In this document: one piece after another, positions 46,701 to 58,451 of the stretch
Position numbering within the stretch: the stretch's first letter is position 1
How the letters are laid out: every line of letters begins with the position of its first letter
Assembly (NCBI GenBank): GCA_020466095.1
Contig: CM035808.1
Location: forward strand, 46,392,393 to 46,456,392
Length of the DNA stretch: 64,000 bases
From: Chlorops oryzae
Taxonomy: Eukaryota; Arthropoda; Insecta; Diptera; Chloropidae
Reading direction: 5' to 3'
Position numbers and translations under genes: made by a program
The notes under the pieces: model-generated
What the model was told of the DNA's origin: nothing
Databases searched by the model: none
What the model saw: only the letters and a program-made list of their open reading frames with translations

Positions 46701-49700
46701 AGGCTAAGCAGGGTTAAGAAAATTAGTGAAAAATAGCTTCTTCCTTGCATTTATCTTGTCCCAGGAAATTTCTTTTCTACTGATTATTCTCCTATTATTC
46801 TTAGTCCCACCCTATAGCACATTATTTGAGCCATATCCAACTTATCCACATCAAAAAAGGGTTTGTATCTTCAAAAAAAAATCCGTTTTGAAGGGGTTAA
46901 AATTTTGTTTGAATAAAATTTTTGATCAATTCAATTAGAGGTGTGAAGTATAAGTCTGGATATTCGAATATGGGCATTTCCATTTTGACGTGACGTGACA
47001 TTCGAACGAAAAACAAAATTTTTTTTAAATGAAGAATTGCAAATTTAAAAAAAGTTTTTTAATATTTGCATACTAATAAAGTAGCACTATGTTTAGTAAA
47101 AAAATTAGACCAATAGACCATAAGGATTTGAGTATTGAAGCAAAAAAGTGTCCTAGCGTTACGTTACGAAAAACAGAAGTGGGTTTTTGACTTAGATTAC
47201 AAGATTGCAAAACTCTGCTTATTTCGCAAAACTTTTCGTATTAAACTTATAGCAGTAAGATTGGAAAATATAAGAGTTCATTTTCAAAGTTTTAAAATTG
47301 TAAAATCGTTTGTCGTTCGTTTTTTATTGGCCTTAATTACCTGGCGTTACGTTACCTGGCGTTACGTTACTAAAATTTCAAAAGGGTCTTAGTCATGAAA
47401 ATAGTTTTTTATTTTAACCTTTTTTCCTTTTAATTCATAAATTCTGGTATTATAAATAGAAGGGACAATAATAAATTTTATCAAAAACAATATTTAATTG
47501 ATCTTGCGTAATTAGAAGATAATTATCAACTTATTCGTTAAAGAATTTTTGTTGTTGTTGTTTTGGTTGATTCTTCTGAATGGAATTATTAAGGACGATA
47601 ACTTCCATTGATCAGGTTACTAAAATGGCCCAAATTTCATAGATAAAGCACTTTTAAAGGTAATTTAAGAAATACAAATACAACAAAATAAGCATTTACC
47701 TATGTTTTACAGAAATGAGGGCTGACTTTAACCACCAATCTTCTTAAATAGTGGAATTCAGATGTGTTACTATGATAGTACATACCCAAAAATTGTTTTA
47801 AGGAACTGGGGCATTTTCATTTCCGGTAGACCTTTCTGTGGAAATGCCCATATTCAATGTTCGGATAACACAGGCCTGCAAAATTGAAATTTGATTTTCC
47901 CCTTTTGAGTTGCAGTAGTGATTCTATTAGATTTTTGTGTGCTGAAAAATTTAAAATTTTCAAAAAAATTCCATCACGTCAGAATTTCGAGAAAATCGCG
48001 TAAGAGTTTTTAACGAACATTATTTTTTTGAAACTAGTTTTTCTCGTATATGGCTTAAAATGTTTTAAAATATTTAAATCTTTTATGTTCTTAAAACATC
48101 TTTCTTTAATATGACATCAATGGGTGGGCTATGTTCATTCAAAGTCCAAAAAAAATGAAAATTTTCAAATTTTCGACATTGAGCATCATTTTACACCATT
48201 CATTTAACGTTTTGTTAGTTATTTTTGATGTCATATTAAAGAACGATGTTTTAAGAATATGAGAGATTTAAAAAATTTAAAACATTTTAAGCCATATACG
48301 AGATTGAAAACTTTCAATTTTTCAGCACACAAAAATCTAATAGAATCACTACTGCAATTTCAAAGGGGATTTTTGATGCAGGCCTGTGTAATCAATATTT
48401 TGCTGAGTAAATATTATGATATCTACGGTAATTTCCGGTTATATGGACTTCGTTCATATGAGACTCCTAAATATTTGCGTCAAAACATTATAGATGAATC
48501 GTTCGTTTATTATAAAAATATACCCAAAGACCAGATTTCGGATGCGGGCAATTCCATTGTGATGGTCCCACCTGTATTATTTATTATTATTATTTATTAT
48601 TTATACTCAGCTACAAGATATTATAAATCTATCAGCTAAGTTGCTTAAAAATAGGTCTAACTCTAGGTGGAGTTAAGAAACAGTGTGATACTATTTTTAA
48701 TTGACTGAAGTGTTCTTGAAAAACAAACAAAATTATACAAAGCATTATAATCCCTACAAATTACCCTTAATGGTTCAAAATCTGTATAATTAGCACTACG
48801 TGGAAGTAAACGAACAGGTTCGTAATATCGAAGTGGTCTTGCTGGCACGAAGATAGTAGCATCGAATGCGAGATCACGCAAGTAAGTCCCATTTATGGTA
48901 CTAATCCAGAAATATAAAACGAATAATTTAAAAAAGGATGAGATTCTCGAAGACATGAAATTTATAAAACATTTAAAACTGGAAACTGAAGTTTAAACTG
49001 TAACTCATTTACCGGCCCTTAGTAAGTTAGGTAGTACCATAGGTAACCTTATAGGTACTGAGAGACGATGATTTCTGGTCAGAATGATCATAAAAAGACT
49101 TCGACGCGTGTGATCTGGAGGGTTGGATATGTGCATTAAAAACTAACTTATATAAGCAGCAGCATCTTCTTCAAAAACCCGACTATGAGACCATATCAAA
49201 TGAGGGTCAAAACAAAGTAGGTAACCACTACTATAAAAATAATTGTTGTTTGGCTATGAAAACAAGAAAAATGGTCTATAACAATTGTTTGCGTAACATG
49301 ACTGTAAATGAACTTTTTACTGGTTACTCTGTACTAAAACAATTCTAAGGGATAATTCGAAATTTGTTCGTTGGCATGTCTAAATCCCATTTTGTTATGC
49401 TAAATACTACATTATAAAATGGCTTAAAGAAAATTACGCCAAAATAGAAACTGAGGACCACAATTTACCTAAGTCTATAAGCGACTATTTGCGGTAAACT
49501 GCTGACAATTTTTGAATTTCGAAAGAGAGTCTAGATGCGAGTCCTTTATTGTAGCAGCTTTCTGAGAGATTCTGCTGCTGTTCTTGTTTTTCTGTTTTAC
49601 TCAATGTTTTCTTTACAAAAGTTATGAGCATGCGCCTGAATTGTTTCTTTCTAGTCAGAGTTGTGGGTAAATTTATTTCGAAGGGGTTCTCGTCTATTTT

Positions 49701-52700
49701 TCTAAAATGGACTTATTGCTATTTTCTTAAAGATTTTCTTGTTTATGAGAAATTAATGGGTAGATTTTATACAAAGAAAAAGCATCAAGTATTTTAATAT
49801 TAAACAATACAACACTATGGCTTACAGTCTTCATCCTATCTCGATTTATTTTTGAAGGTTTATGTTTTGGTCTTAATGAAAGATTGAACCAGGTTTATGA
49901 CTACTTTTAGGCAGTCATAAAGTTTTATGTCGAAATATTTGAATTTTTGAAAAACTGGCGGGAAGACTTAAAGAATATGTTCGAATCTTTAAATTTTCGT
50001 AGTTCTAATTCCAACTTAAGACCCTAAAAGAACAACGCCGCTGACATTCAGAGTGAAGAAAATATGCTCTCTTCACCAATTTAAGTTTAAGTTTTCCCAT
50101 TGCTATGTGAAAGATTGGGAAAAGCGGCGATGCTGAGAAGACATTTGAATGAATAGAGACAGCCAACCAAACCACCCCTTATGAAAATTCATGTTCGAAA
50201 TTTCTTGCTCTCATTTCGAATATCGAAAGCCACACATTATTTCCAAAAGCGCATGTAACTTTTCACACCGCATACCGCATGAATGAACGATTTGGGGTGG
50301 CTTTTCCGATATATGTATATATATTTGTTCAAAAGTTTTTGACATCTACAATTCATATAATGAATGTACATATATTTAAGACCAAAAGTCAGTTCGAATT
50401 TTTCGAAGAAGATTCCACTATTTACGATGGGCACCTTGGCAATCATGCCCGTACAGGCTCATGTCATAATCGTTTGCGGTGTTCAGAAGCGCAGTTTGTA
50501 ATAAAAGTGGGCGTTCAACGGAAAAGAAACTTTTATCGGAAAAAAACAAGAAAATGAAAACAAACAGAAAAACAATTCAGCTTATTTAAATATAAAAGAA
50601 AAATGCATAAAAACCGAAAATAAATTCATTAAAAAACATCATAAATCGATTCGGTCTTCGGTCTTCCTGATATTAAGGTCTGAAAATCGGTTTGAATCAA
50701 ATGCTAGTTTTATGTATCAAAAAATCTCAAAGAAGTTCTATTCAAACAAAACAACAAACTTTGTTCAAAAAGTGAACCGAAAATATTTTAACGTTTTGGA
50801 GAAATGTAAAAAATTTAAATCGAAACATTTCGGCGTTGCTAAGAGTTTGGTGTAAGTAGAGCCATCGTCATGGTCGTTTCTGATTTTTTAAAAAAAAAGA
50901 GAGATACGAATTCGCTTCAGCGGAAATCGAGGGTTGCAAAGTTTACAAAAAAAAAGAAAGTTTTTGTTATTATGTAAAAAAGTATGTGAAGGAAGATGTT
51001 GTGTGTGTCTGATGACTTCGTGGACCGAATCTGTTGCGACGCAGTTTCTGTTTCAACGCCTCGCTCTCTGTCTATCTCTCTCTCTATTCCTTTACCAAAG
51101 TTTATGAAGAATATCGTTTAATTAACTGATGCTTTTGGTTAAAGGAGCCAATGTCGCATATGCTTTCCCCCACTGAAGCTGCATCCTTCCTTCTCCTTTG
51201 TGGCATTTAATCAGGTCGATTCTTTTTTTTAAATCTTAATGGCTGTAGCTATTAAGGTCATTACGTATCAGTTATTTCTATTGGAAGCATTAAAGGACTT
51301 TTCAAAAGCTTAGATATTTTAACAAGTAAGGGTGTTGTAGTCGGGCGAATCTGACACTATAATACACGACATATGTATATAAAGGGTTAGGTTTATATGG
51401 TTATGTTATATACATATAAAATCAGATTTGCATGACAATAAAGGAGCCGCATGTGCCAACTTCTGTTCAATTACTCTATGAACATCGTCCACTTGCCGAG
51501 CACACTTTTCCAATTTTCGGAAATTTAGTCGGAGGCTTATATAAAAGCTCAACTTCTAAATTTCGTTGAAGTACTCGAGGTACCCTTAATAATGGATCGA
51601 TCAAGTGGCTATAGAGGAATCATAAATTTCAGCTTTCGTTCAAGTTCCAATTGTCAAAAACGCCCTTCTGTCACGCCTACTTTTCAAAATTTTGGAAATT
51701 ACCTTTAGTAGGTACCCCAAAAATGCTCCTATATTAAATTTAATCAAATTATGTGGTTTTTTAAAACTTCGGTTTTAGACCAGTTTTTATGATTTTCTCA
51801 ACAGACCCTAGTACTGGAGGTACCCTTAAAGATGACCCGATATGGTCCATTCTCGAACTTGTTCTTACTCATGCCTCCGTCAAAACGGATACCAAACTTT
51901 GTCAAGATATTTCAACTCCTTCGATAAGAAAACTATAATCACAAACAGATGGGCATGGTTCACGATATTATGCACAAACGCAATATTCCCCTTGACACAG
52001 ACTGTGTCGGGTATAATTATAAGGTACTTCTGATTATAACAGTTTCTTTAAGGTTTATTGCAACTCCCAGTATACCAGTACCCATGATTACGAATAATTA
52101 AAGCTTGAGACAGTGTAAAAGGATATACGCAGCATCCGTTTAGTGTGCCGCATTTCAAAAGGATTTCGAATTATCTTTTTATATATCTAACTAATATTAA
52201 AGTCACTATCAATAAATACCCCCACAGGTTTTTATTAAAATTCAATGTTTATCTCTTTTGAATATGTTGAATATTTCCCATAATTGAATATCTGTTGAAA
52301 TTTTTTTGACGCCTTTTTATACCAGAATTTTTTTGATAAAATTTATCTTTTTTATATTACAGACTTTCGCAGCAAACGTCAACACTAAATGCAGATGTTA
52401 AATACCACATTTCAAGGTAAGGAAAAGAAGAAAATAATTAAAAGTCTCAGATAAAAAAAGTTATCACTTATCTATTCAATAAAAATTAGTCTTATCTCAG
52501 TCGTATAATTTTCAAAGTAATTTTAGAAACTTTATACGTCCAAACATTTATTTTGTTTTTTTTTTTTTTTTACTGATTTGAAGAGTCTTTCGAGAAGTTA
52601 GATTAATCAAATATATAGAGTAATTTTCCTTTTTCTAATTCTCGCAGCAATGTCCATTAAATTTAGGAATCTTTATTGGTCTCGTAGGCACGATGCTTTC

Positions 52701-55413
52701 AAAATAAGGCCAATGCCATTCAAGAGATTCCGTCTTAACGTATGATTTCTTGGAATGTTGAAAGATATCATCAGAGATTAATGAGTCATTATACCCGACC
52801 CACTCGGTGTCGAAGATATATTTCCGTTGTGTGTCTGTCTGCCCGTATACAGCTTTCTTATCGAAGGTATTGAAATACTTATTTTGACGAATTTTGGGAT
52901 GCGTAATGACGGAAAGCATGAGTAAGAATAAGTTCGAATATTGACCAGATCAGGTTCCTTTCAAGAAACATGGGAATGCGAGGGCTATTGTTCAAAAAGC
53001 AAGCTCTATTGAGCGAACGAGCTAGTTTCTTAAACAGGTTTCCGAACATTCGGGTATCATCGCGGCCCCTGCAATCTAACCTAACCATGGACCAGATTGG
53101 ACCATTTGTAAGGGTAACTCCAATACTACGGTCGGATGTGAAAAAAATAAAAACCTTATTTTTTAAATATATTTTGGTGAAATTTGAACATATTTTTAGG
53201 TCATCAATTGAATAACCAACAAATTGGAAACGTGGGCGTGGCAAGGGGGTGTTTTTTGAAAATTGTCGTTTAGACTTGAAATTCAAATGGGACTTGAACT
53301 AAGTTTGTCATATGGACTGCTTTTACTGTCGTAGATATCCTTTACAAAAACACAAAAATCTTCAGCAGTCCATTTTTAGGTGTACCTCAGGTGCTAGGGT
53401 CTGTTAAGAACCTACAAACACTTCTCGAAAATCAAAATTATTCGAGATATTTGGATGAAATTTGGAATTTGAGCTTATATTAGGTGTAGTAAAAAGAAAT
53501 CCATTATTTTTCCAATAGATGGCGTTATTTATCTGCATCTCGCGTTTTATAAGTCCGATCGTGTTCCGCTAGGGGGCATTAGAAAGATGACAGTTCCTAC
53601 TAAAAAAGCTTCTTTGACACTTTTTTGATTGATTGATTCAGTTTTGTTTGAGAGCTTGTCAAAGATGGACATCAGCAAAGAGAAAATTCGCTACATTTTA
53701 CAGTTTTTCTTCGATAAGGGAGAAAACGCAAGCCAGGCGGCAGAAAATGTGAATAGCGTTTATGGACCTGATACTGTAACAGCCAATCATGCGCAATTTC
53801 GGTTTCGTCGATTCCGTTCCGGTAACTTCGATGTCAAGGATGCACCACGCACTGGAAGGCCAATTGTCGAAAATGTCGATAAAATCATGGAAATTATCGA
53901 GTCCGACCGTCATGTTAGCACTGTTTCGATTGCAAAAGAGCTAAAGATTGCACAAAAAACCGTTTGGAACCATTTGAATAAGGCTGGATACACAAAGAAG
54001 CTCGATGTATGGGTGCCACACGAGTTAACGCAAAAAAACCTCATAGACCGAATTTCCATCTGCGAATCGCTGCTGAACCGCAACAAAATCGACCCATTTC
54101 TGAAGCGGTTGGTGACTGGTGATGAAAAGTGGGTCACTTACGACAACGTCAAGCGAAAACGGTCGTGGTCGAAACACGGTGAACCGGCGGAAACGGTGGC
54201 CAAGCCAGGATTGACGGCCAGGAAGGTTTTGCTGTGTGTTTGGTGGGATTGGCAGGGAATTATCTACTATGAGCTGCTCCCATACGTCAAAACTCTTAAC
54301 TCGGAACTCTACTGTCAACAATTGGACCGTCTGAAGGAAGCAATCGCCCATAAGCGCTAAGCTTTGGCCAATAGGAGAGGAATTGTGTTCCATCAGGACA
54401 ACGCCAGGCCACACACATCGATAGTGACTCGCCAGAAGCTCCGGGAGTTTGGTTGGGAGGTTCTTCTGCATCCACCTTATAGTCCGGACCTGGCACCAAG
54501 TGATTACCATCTGTTCCTGTCCATGGCGAACAATTTTGCTGGTGAAACATTCGCTTCAAGAGAGGCTTCTGAAATTCGACTGTCTCAATTTTTTGCTAAT
54601 AGGAACGAGGGCTTCTATGAGAGAGGCATAATGAAATTACCTTTAAAATGGCAACAAGTTATCGAACAAAACGGCGCATATTTGACCTAAATCGGGTCAT
54701 TCTAACTATCTTAAATAAAGCCCTCAATTTAATGCAAAAATAATGGATTTCTTTTTACTACACCTAATATAATATATAAGCTTCCAATTAAATTTCCAAA
54801 AATAAGAAAAATGGGCGCGGAAAAGGGGGAATTTTCATAAAGTAATTGAACAGAAGTCGGCATATAAGGATTCTTTATTGTCTGGAAAATCTCCAGAATA
54901 CTTTGTCTTAATAGTCATAGTTTTGGGGTCTGTTTGTAAATATATATTCACTCATATATAGTTAATCGTTTATCTGTGCCGAGTATTCTATTGTCAGGAT
55001 CGCCTGTTTATAACACCCTTGTTTTCTTTTCTTTTGTATTGAGTTCAATTGACAAAAGACAGGCCAGAGTATGCTCTTAAGTAGGAATATTTCTAGATAA
55101 TGATGAAACTTTTACGTCCAAGATGTAAAGAGATTTTGTGTCACGCATTTTTCTCGAGAAATTTTCTTGAGAAAACTTTTCGCATAATACTCAAAAATCA
55201 TTTCTTTTACGAAACTTTCTTTTGCTAACAGAGAATTCTACGAAGTCTTATGATTCTGTATATACCTATTTTTTCCTTCTCTTTTTTATTTATAGTCATT
55301 TTCCTCTTTTCCGTTATCTCATCATATTCAATTTATTTAGTTTACGTGATGATGGCAGCAACAAACTCGTGTCTAGTCGCGTGCACGCAGACGAGGAAGG
55401 CTTTCAAAAATAA
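43716..55413 (+). CDS. Unrecognised basic protein, four exons
   Basis: I do not recognise this protein. Exons 43716-43902, 44128-44506, 52363-52416 and 55341-55413 have matching phases (1, 2, 2) and standard splice sites; 693 nt give 230 residues. The first 60 residues are Ser/Asn-rich. Residues 90-120 hold NLCFGKCKKP and FELFRPRCYTDPGPRKSK. A strongly basic stretch near 140-155 (QQKIKKKRKLSKTERG) looks like a nuclear localisation signal. The end is DDGSNKLVSSRVHADEEG. No signal peptide or membrane segment. The 7.9-kb and 2.9-kb introns are filled with transposons. The in-frame joining of two tiny exons across long introns argues that it is real; the last two exons are less certain than the first two. 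Confidence 0.7.
45021..45815 (-). mobile_element. Mini-me/DINE-1-like element, subfamily 1
   Basis: Inverted copy: begins with the ACACTCTGTGTCGACGGTATA end, then TA run, the core GATTTAGACATGTCTG, a GTCTGTCC/GTCTGTCT array (45147-45180) and ends CCCTTACTTGTT. It lies in intron 2 of the unknown gene. Confidence 0.8.
46107..46303. mobile_element. Two adjacent Tigger/TA-type MITE fragments
   Basis: 46107-46156 begins CAGTCGAGTCCCGATTATCC, a Tigger-like left end. From 46157 CAGTGTACTCTCTCCTTGCG starts a copy of the 140-bp MITE with GCGGACA blocks, but its right terminus is missing. Confidence 0.7.
46304..47868. other. Intron 2 of the unknown gene, unassigned part
   Basis: No gene. ATATGGGCATTTCC near 46970 has its inverse GGAAATGCCCATAT near 47840, hinting at an element of about 900 bp between them, and GCGTTACGTTACCTG is directly repeated near 47345. 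Confidence 0.35.
47869..48388. mobile_element. Fold-back element, 520 bp
   Basis: Ends CACAGGCCTGCA and TGCAGGCCTGTG, flanked on both sides by TAA. The arms are long imperfect inverted repeats: TAGTGATTCTATTAGATTTT, TCGTATATGGCTTAAAATG and AATATGACATCA each have their inverse in the other half. It lies in intron 2 of the unknown gene. Confidence 0.85.
48663..48956 (-). CDS. Possible small secreted protein, 97 residues
   Basis: The ORF opens MSSRISSFFKLFVLYFWIST, a good signal peptide with likely cleavage after about residue 23 (TING). The mature part has ARPLRYYEPVRLLPRSANYT with an N-glycosylation site (Asn-Tyr-Thr) and is not low-complexity. It lies antisense inside intron 2 of the unknown gene. 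A possible donor (GTAATT, after FEPLR) suggests the frame could be spliced. No family recognised; small secreted proteins nested in introns are common in flies. Confidence 0.35.
   Translation of the reverse strand: MSSRISSFFKLFVLYFWISTINGTYLRDLAFDATIFVPARPLRYYEPVRLLPRSANYTDFEPLRVICRDYNALYNFVCFSRTLQSIKNSITLFLNST
48957..51320. other. Intron 2 of the unknown gene, nothing recognised
   Basis: AT-rich with only short ORFs; a TCTCTC-rich run is found near 51060. No gene or clear repeat supported. Confidence 0.4.
51321..52015 (+). mobile_element. Mini-me/DINE-1-like element, deleted copy
   Basis: Starts AACAAGTAAGGGTGTTGTAG and ends ACAGACTGTGTCGGGTATA. It has the CAGACCCTAGTACTGGAGGT block but lacks the GTCY array and most of the core, so it carries an internal deletion relative to the copies at 18746 and 60151. 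Confidence 0.75.
53480..54767 (+). mobile_element. Mariner transposon, 1288 bp, complete ends
   Basis: Perfect terminal inverted repeats of at least 32 bp begin TTAGGTGTAGTAAAAAGAAA at each end. TA flanks both sides (53478-53479, 54768-54769), the mariner target duplication. Size is typical of mariner. Inserted in a mini-me copy, so it arrived later. Near-identical ends suggest recent activity. Confidence 0.97.
53665..54690 (+). pseudogene. Mariner transposase with one in-frame stop
   Basis: DDD transposase of the mariner family, probably mellifera-like by sequence style. It is 341 codons long, of which only one, TAA at 54358-54360, is a stop; the frame continues to NGAYLT-stop at 54690. The N-terminal helix-turn-helix DNA-binding region (residues 1-110) ends in a linker with a GRP motif. 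Catalytic aspartates are visible in GDEKW, HQDNARPH and SPDLAPSDYH, the last pair fitting the mariner D34D spacing. The stop lies between the first and second catalytic blocks, so this copy cannot make active enzyme without readthrough. The start at 53665 fits the usual length; an upstream ATG at 53629 is in frame but unlike relatives. Confidence 0.93.
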
Positions 55414-55635
55414 ATTCGAAAAATATTGAGGAAAACAAATTTAATTTCGTGAATTTCGCATTTTGCCGTTGGGTGAAAATAAATCTAATGAAAATGTGAA
55501 TTTTCGACATACAATTTTATGAATTTATCTTAGTAATTTGCATTAGACCAATGGAGGCCTTAAACTTTTTATCAAATATGGGCAATCAAATGTCTTCGTC
55601 TACGAAAGTCGAATTCACAATGAGAGATTCTTTCT

Positions 55636-55857
55636 TCATTTCTTTGTAAATTTTTTGGCGGCAGCGTCTTTGCCTTGCATCTTGGCGGGCGTGTAATGCC
55701 AGCATAAGTTTCTCATTAGCTCATGCGAAATAAATTGAGAATTCCTACAGCTACAAACTGAAAGCATAGGTATACCAGTTTGAACTGCCTCAAACACTAA
55801 ACACTGAACACTGAAATAAGTAATTAAACAGAAAATGTCAAGTTTGAACCAATTCAA
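55636..55857 (-). CDS. Possible small secreted Cys/Lys protein, 73 residues
   Basis: Opens MNWFKLDIFCLITYFSVQC, a plausible signal peptide, then a short mature part with CSCRN and NLCWHYTP and a Lys-rich end (GKDAAAKKFTKK). Downstream of, and convergent with, the last exon of the unknown gene. No family known; could be chance, though composition is unlike the AT-rich surroundings. Confidence 0.35.
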   Translation of the reverse strand: MNWFKLDIFCLITYFSVQCLVFEAVQTGIPMLSVCSCRNSQFISHELMRNLCWHYTPAKMQGKDAAAKKFTKK

Positions 55858-56261
55858 ATGAGAAACTGTACTGCAGAGCCTTAATAAGTTTCAATAAACT
55901 CATTCTGTTAAGGAACAATTATTTGCTTCAGCATTTCCAATGTCTCGTCTTAACCCATTTGCTTCATTTGTTCTATATTAAGGACATCATTTTAAAATTC
56001 ACCTAAAATTTCACTATTACTGTGTGTAAGAGTGTAGTTTCTTTATCAATAGCCAAGATTTGGTATTGTTGCCACTTTACCTCTTCAACGCATATGGGAC
56101 TTTGTTCCAACATAAGTTGAACGATTTATACCAATTTTGTAAATAGTAAATGCTATAAATCGTTATAGTTATGTGGGCACAAATTTGTTTTTTGGCGTTG
56201 AAGGGTTAAAATAGAGAATAAATAGATATAACAATTTTGACATTGGTATTAATGTTTTTAC

Positions 56262-56724
56262 TAGTGATGCCACGAATATTCGGCCACTATTCGGTATTCG
56301 GCCTATTCGGCGTCATTTTTCAGTATTCGGTATTCGGCCGAATAGTTAAAATATTCGGCCGAATACCGAATAGTAGAAATAACTTATTAAAAAAATCAAC
56401 AATAACTACAAATTAAATTTTTCTCACAATAACGTAAAAAAACTTAATTAACGAGAACTAAAAATACAGCAGATTTGCATTTTATTCTTTAGAAATATTA
56501 AATGTACGCTAGCTTCTTCTAAATTTTCTTCGAAAACATTATAAACAGTGGGCAAATTTTTCAGCGGCAGCTTTTGCCTTGACTCCAGCTAGTCGCGAGT
56601 AGGCCCAAGCTGTCTTGACTACGTGCCGAATATTCGGTTGCCGAATATTCGTTATTCGGCCGAGAGGTTGACCGAATATTCGGTATTCGGTATTCGGCCA
56701 AATCCACTATTCGGGGCATCACTA
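56262..56724. mobile_element. hAT-type MITE, 463 bp, perfect 8-bp target duplication
   Basis: Starts TAGTGATGCCACGAATATTC and ends ATTCGGGGCATCACTA. Both flanks are GTTTTTAC (56254-56261 and 56725-56732). Subterminal ends are packed with ATTCGG/CCGAAT and ATTCGGTATTCGGCC repeats, likely transposase-binding sites. No ORF. Confidence 0.95.
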
Positions 56725-56732
56725 GTTTTTAC

Positions 56733-57821
56733 CACCCGACTGTGCCGACTAATTTGAAACAATTTTTGGAAGCTTGGGTATCTCAATTTGGTAAAAAAAA
56801 TATACCTACATACATATATACCCTTGACTCTTACGCTTAAGGCAGGACAAATTTGATCTTGTTACGAAAGCAGTAACTTCCCATAAGACGAGAAGAGAGA
56901 GCCCATTAATCCACCGGGATGATCATCTCCATTTTATGTTTAAGGTGTTAACAATATCGCTAGATCTTAGCTTATAAAATGAGAAGGGTCCAGTTTTAAA
57001 TTTTGGCCAACTTGCGTACCTTTTTATGTGGCTATCTTCATTTCGTGGGTGAAAAGCGCAGATCTTAATGAGTTAACAAGCTTCAAGATTTATGTGAATG
57101 TCTATCAGAAATGAATTTCAAAAAGAAAATAGAATTTTCGCAGACTTGTCTTCGAGTTCTTCGTAAATTTGTTGAGTTAAATAGATGGCAAAGACTTTCA
57201 TTGGAAATATTATCACCTCATCAGAATAAATAAACTTTTGGGGAAATCGTATGACAGAGGGAGAGACCGAACTAAAAAAATAAAAATAAATTGCGCAGAA
57301 AAAAGAAACGTCAGAAAATGCCGCAATAAACCAGAAAATCGCACGAGGCTTTTTAAAATTGTTTACGTCTCTTCGGCTAGACGAGGAAAATAATGAATAT
57401 ACAAATTTTTCACAATTTTTTTTTTCAAAAGCGAGTTTTTTAAAAAACGGTTGAAAATGCTATACTAACCCATTTTGATCCCAGCTCTTGTTTTTGAAAA
57501 ATTAAAATCTTTCAAAGGGCATGTAATAAGGACACTATAAAACGATTTATGCTTTGAAAGAAATTTTCTGATTTTTTGGATGGCCGGAAGGAGGTGCCCG
57601 GATTTTCGACCGTTCACTTTTGCGACTATATGGCATAAATATGTTAGGTATACAGTAAATCGATTGTTGGAAATTGTTTTTTCTTCATCGAATTTTTTTT
57701 TTGGGCTACGGTACAATTATAAATATGATTTAGTTAAAAATAATAGAAAAAAGAAGTATCTACAAAACCAAGAATCCTATCGGTGTGAACGATCCAAGGA
57801 GAAAAATTATAATTTGCTTTA
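56733..57821. other. Intergenic, nothing recognised
   Basis: AT-rich non-coding DNA between the hAT-type MITE and the GA-rich tract; only short chance ORFs. Confidence 0.4.
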
Positions 57822-58420
57822 AAAGAGAGATAGAGAGTGAGAGAGAGAGAGTGAGAGTGAGAGAGAGATAGAGATAGAGATAGAGATAGAGATAGAGAGA
57901 GAGAGATAGAGAGCGAGAGAGAGAGAGAGAGTGATAGCGAGAGCGAGAGAGAGTGAGAGAGAGTGAGAGAGAGATTGAGAGATAGAGTGAGAGATAGATG
58001 AGTGAGAGAGAGTAGAGATGAGAGATAGAGTGAGAGAGAGTGAGAGAGTGAGAGATAGAGATAGAGATAGAGAGAGAGTGAGAGAGAGATTGAGAGATAG
58101 AGTGAGAGATAGAGTGAGAGTGAGAGAGAGATAGAGATAGAGATAGAGATAGAGAGAGAGAGAGAGAGATAGAAAGATAGGGAGAGTGAGAGCGAGAGAG
58201 AGAGAGTGAGAGAGAGAGAGAGAGTGAGAGAGTGAGCGAGAGAGAGAGAGAGTGAGAGAGTGAGCAGAGAGAGAGAGAGAGTGAGAGAGTGAGCGAGAGA
58301 GAGAGAGAGAGAGCGAAAGAGAGAGAGTGATAGAGAGAGAGAGTGATAGAGAGAGAGAGTGATAGAGAGAGAGAGAGTGATAGAGAGAGAGCGAGTGATA
58401 GAGAGAGAGAGAGAATGATA

Positions 58421-58451
<31 letters not shown>

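Larger units (their letters stand above)
52791..55024 (-). mobile_element. Mini-me/DINE-1-like element split by a mariner
   Basis: Inverted copy from ATACCCGACCCACTCGGTGT (52791) to ATAACACCCTTGTTTTC (55024). The mariner at 53480-54767 has inserted into it. Removing that leaves about 950 bp, the size of other copies. It lies in intron 3 of the unknown gene. Confidence 0.78.

Noticed and set aside
48259..48639. 126-codon plus-strand ORF
   Set aside because: Half of it overlaps the arm of the fold-back element and the rest is AT-rich with no motif.
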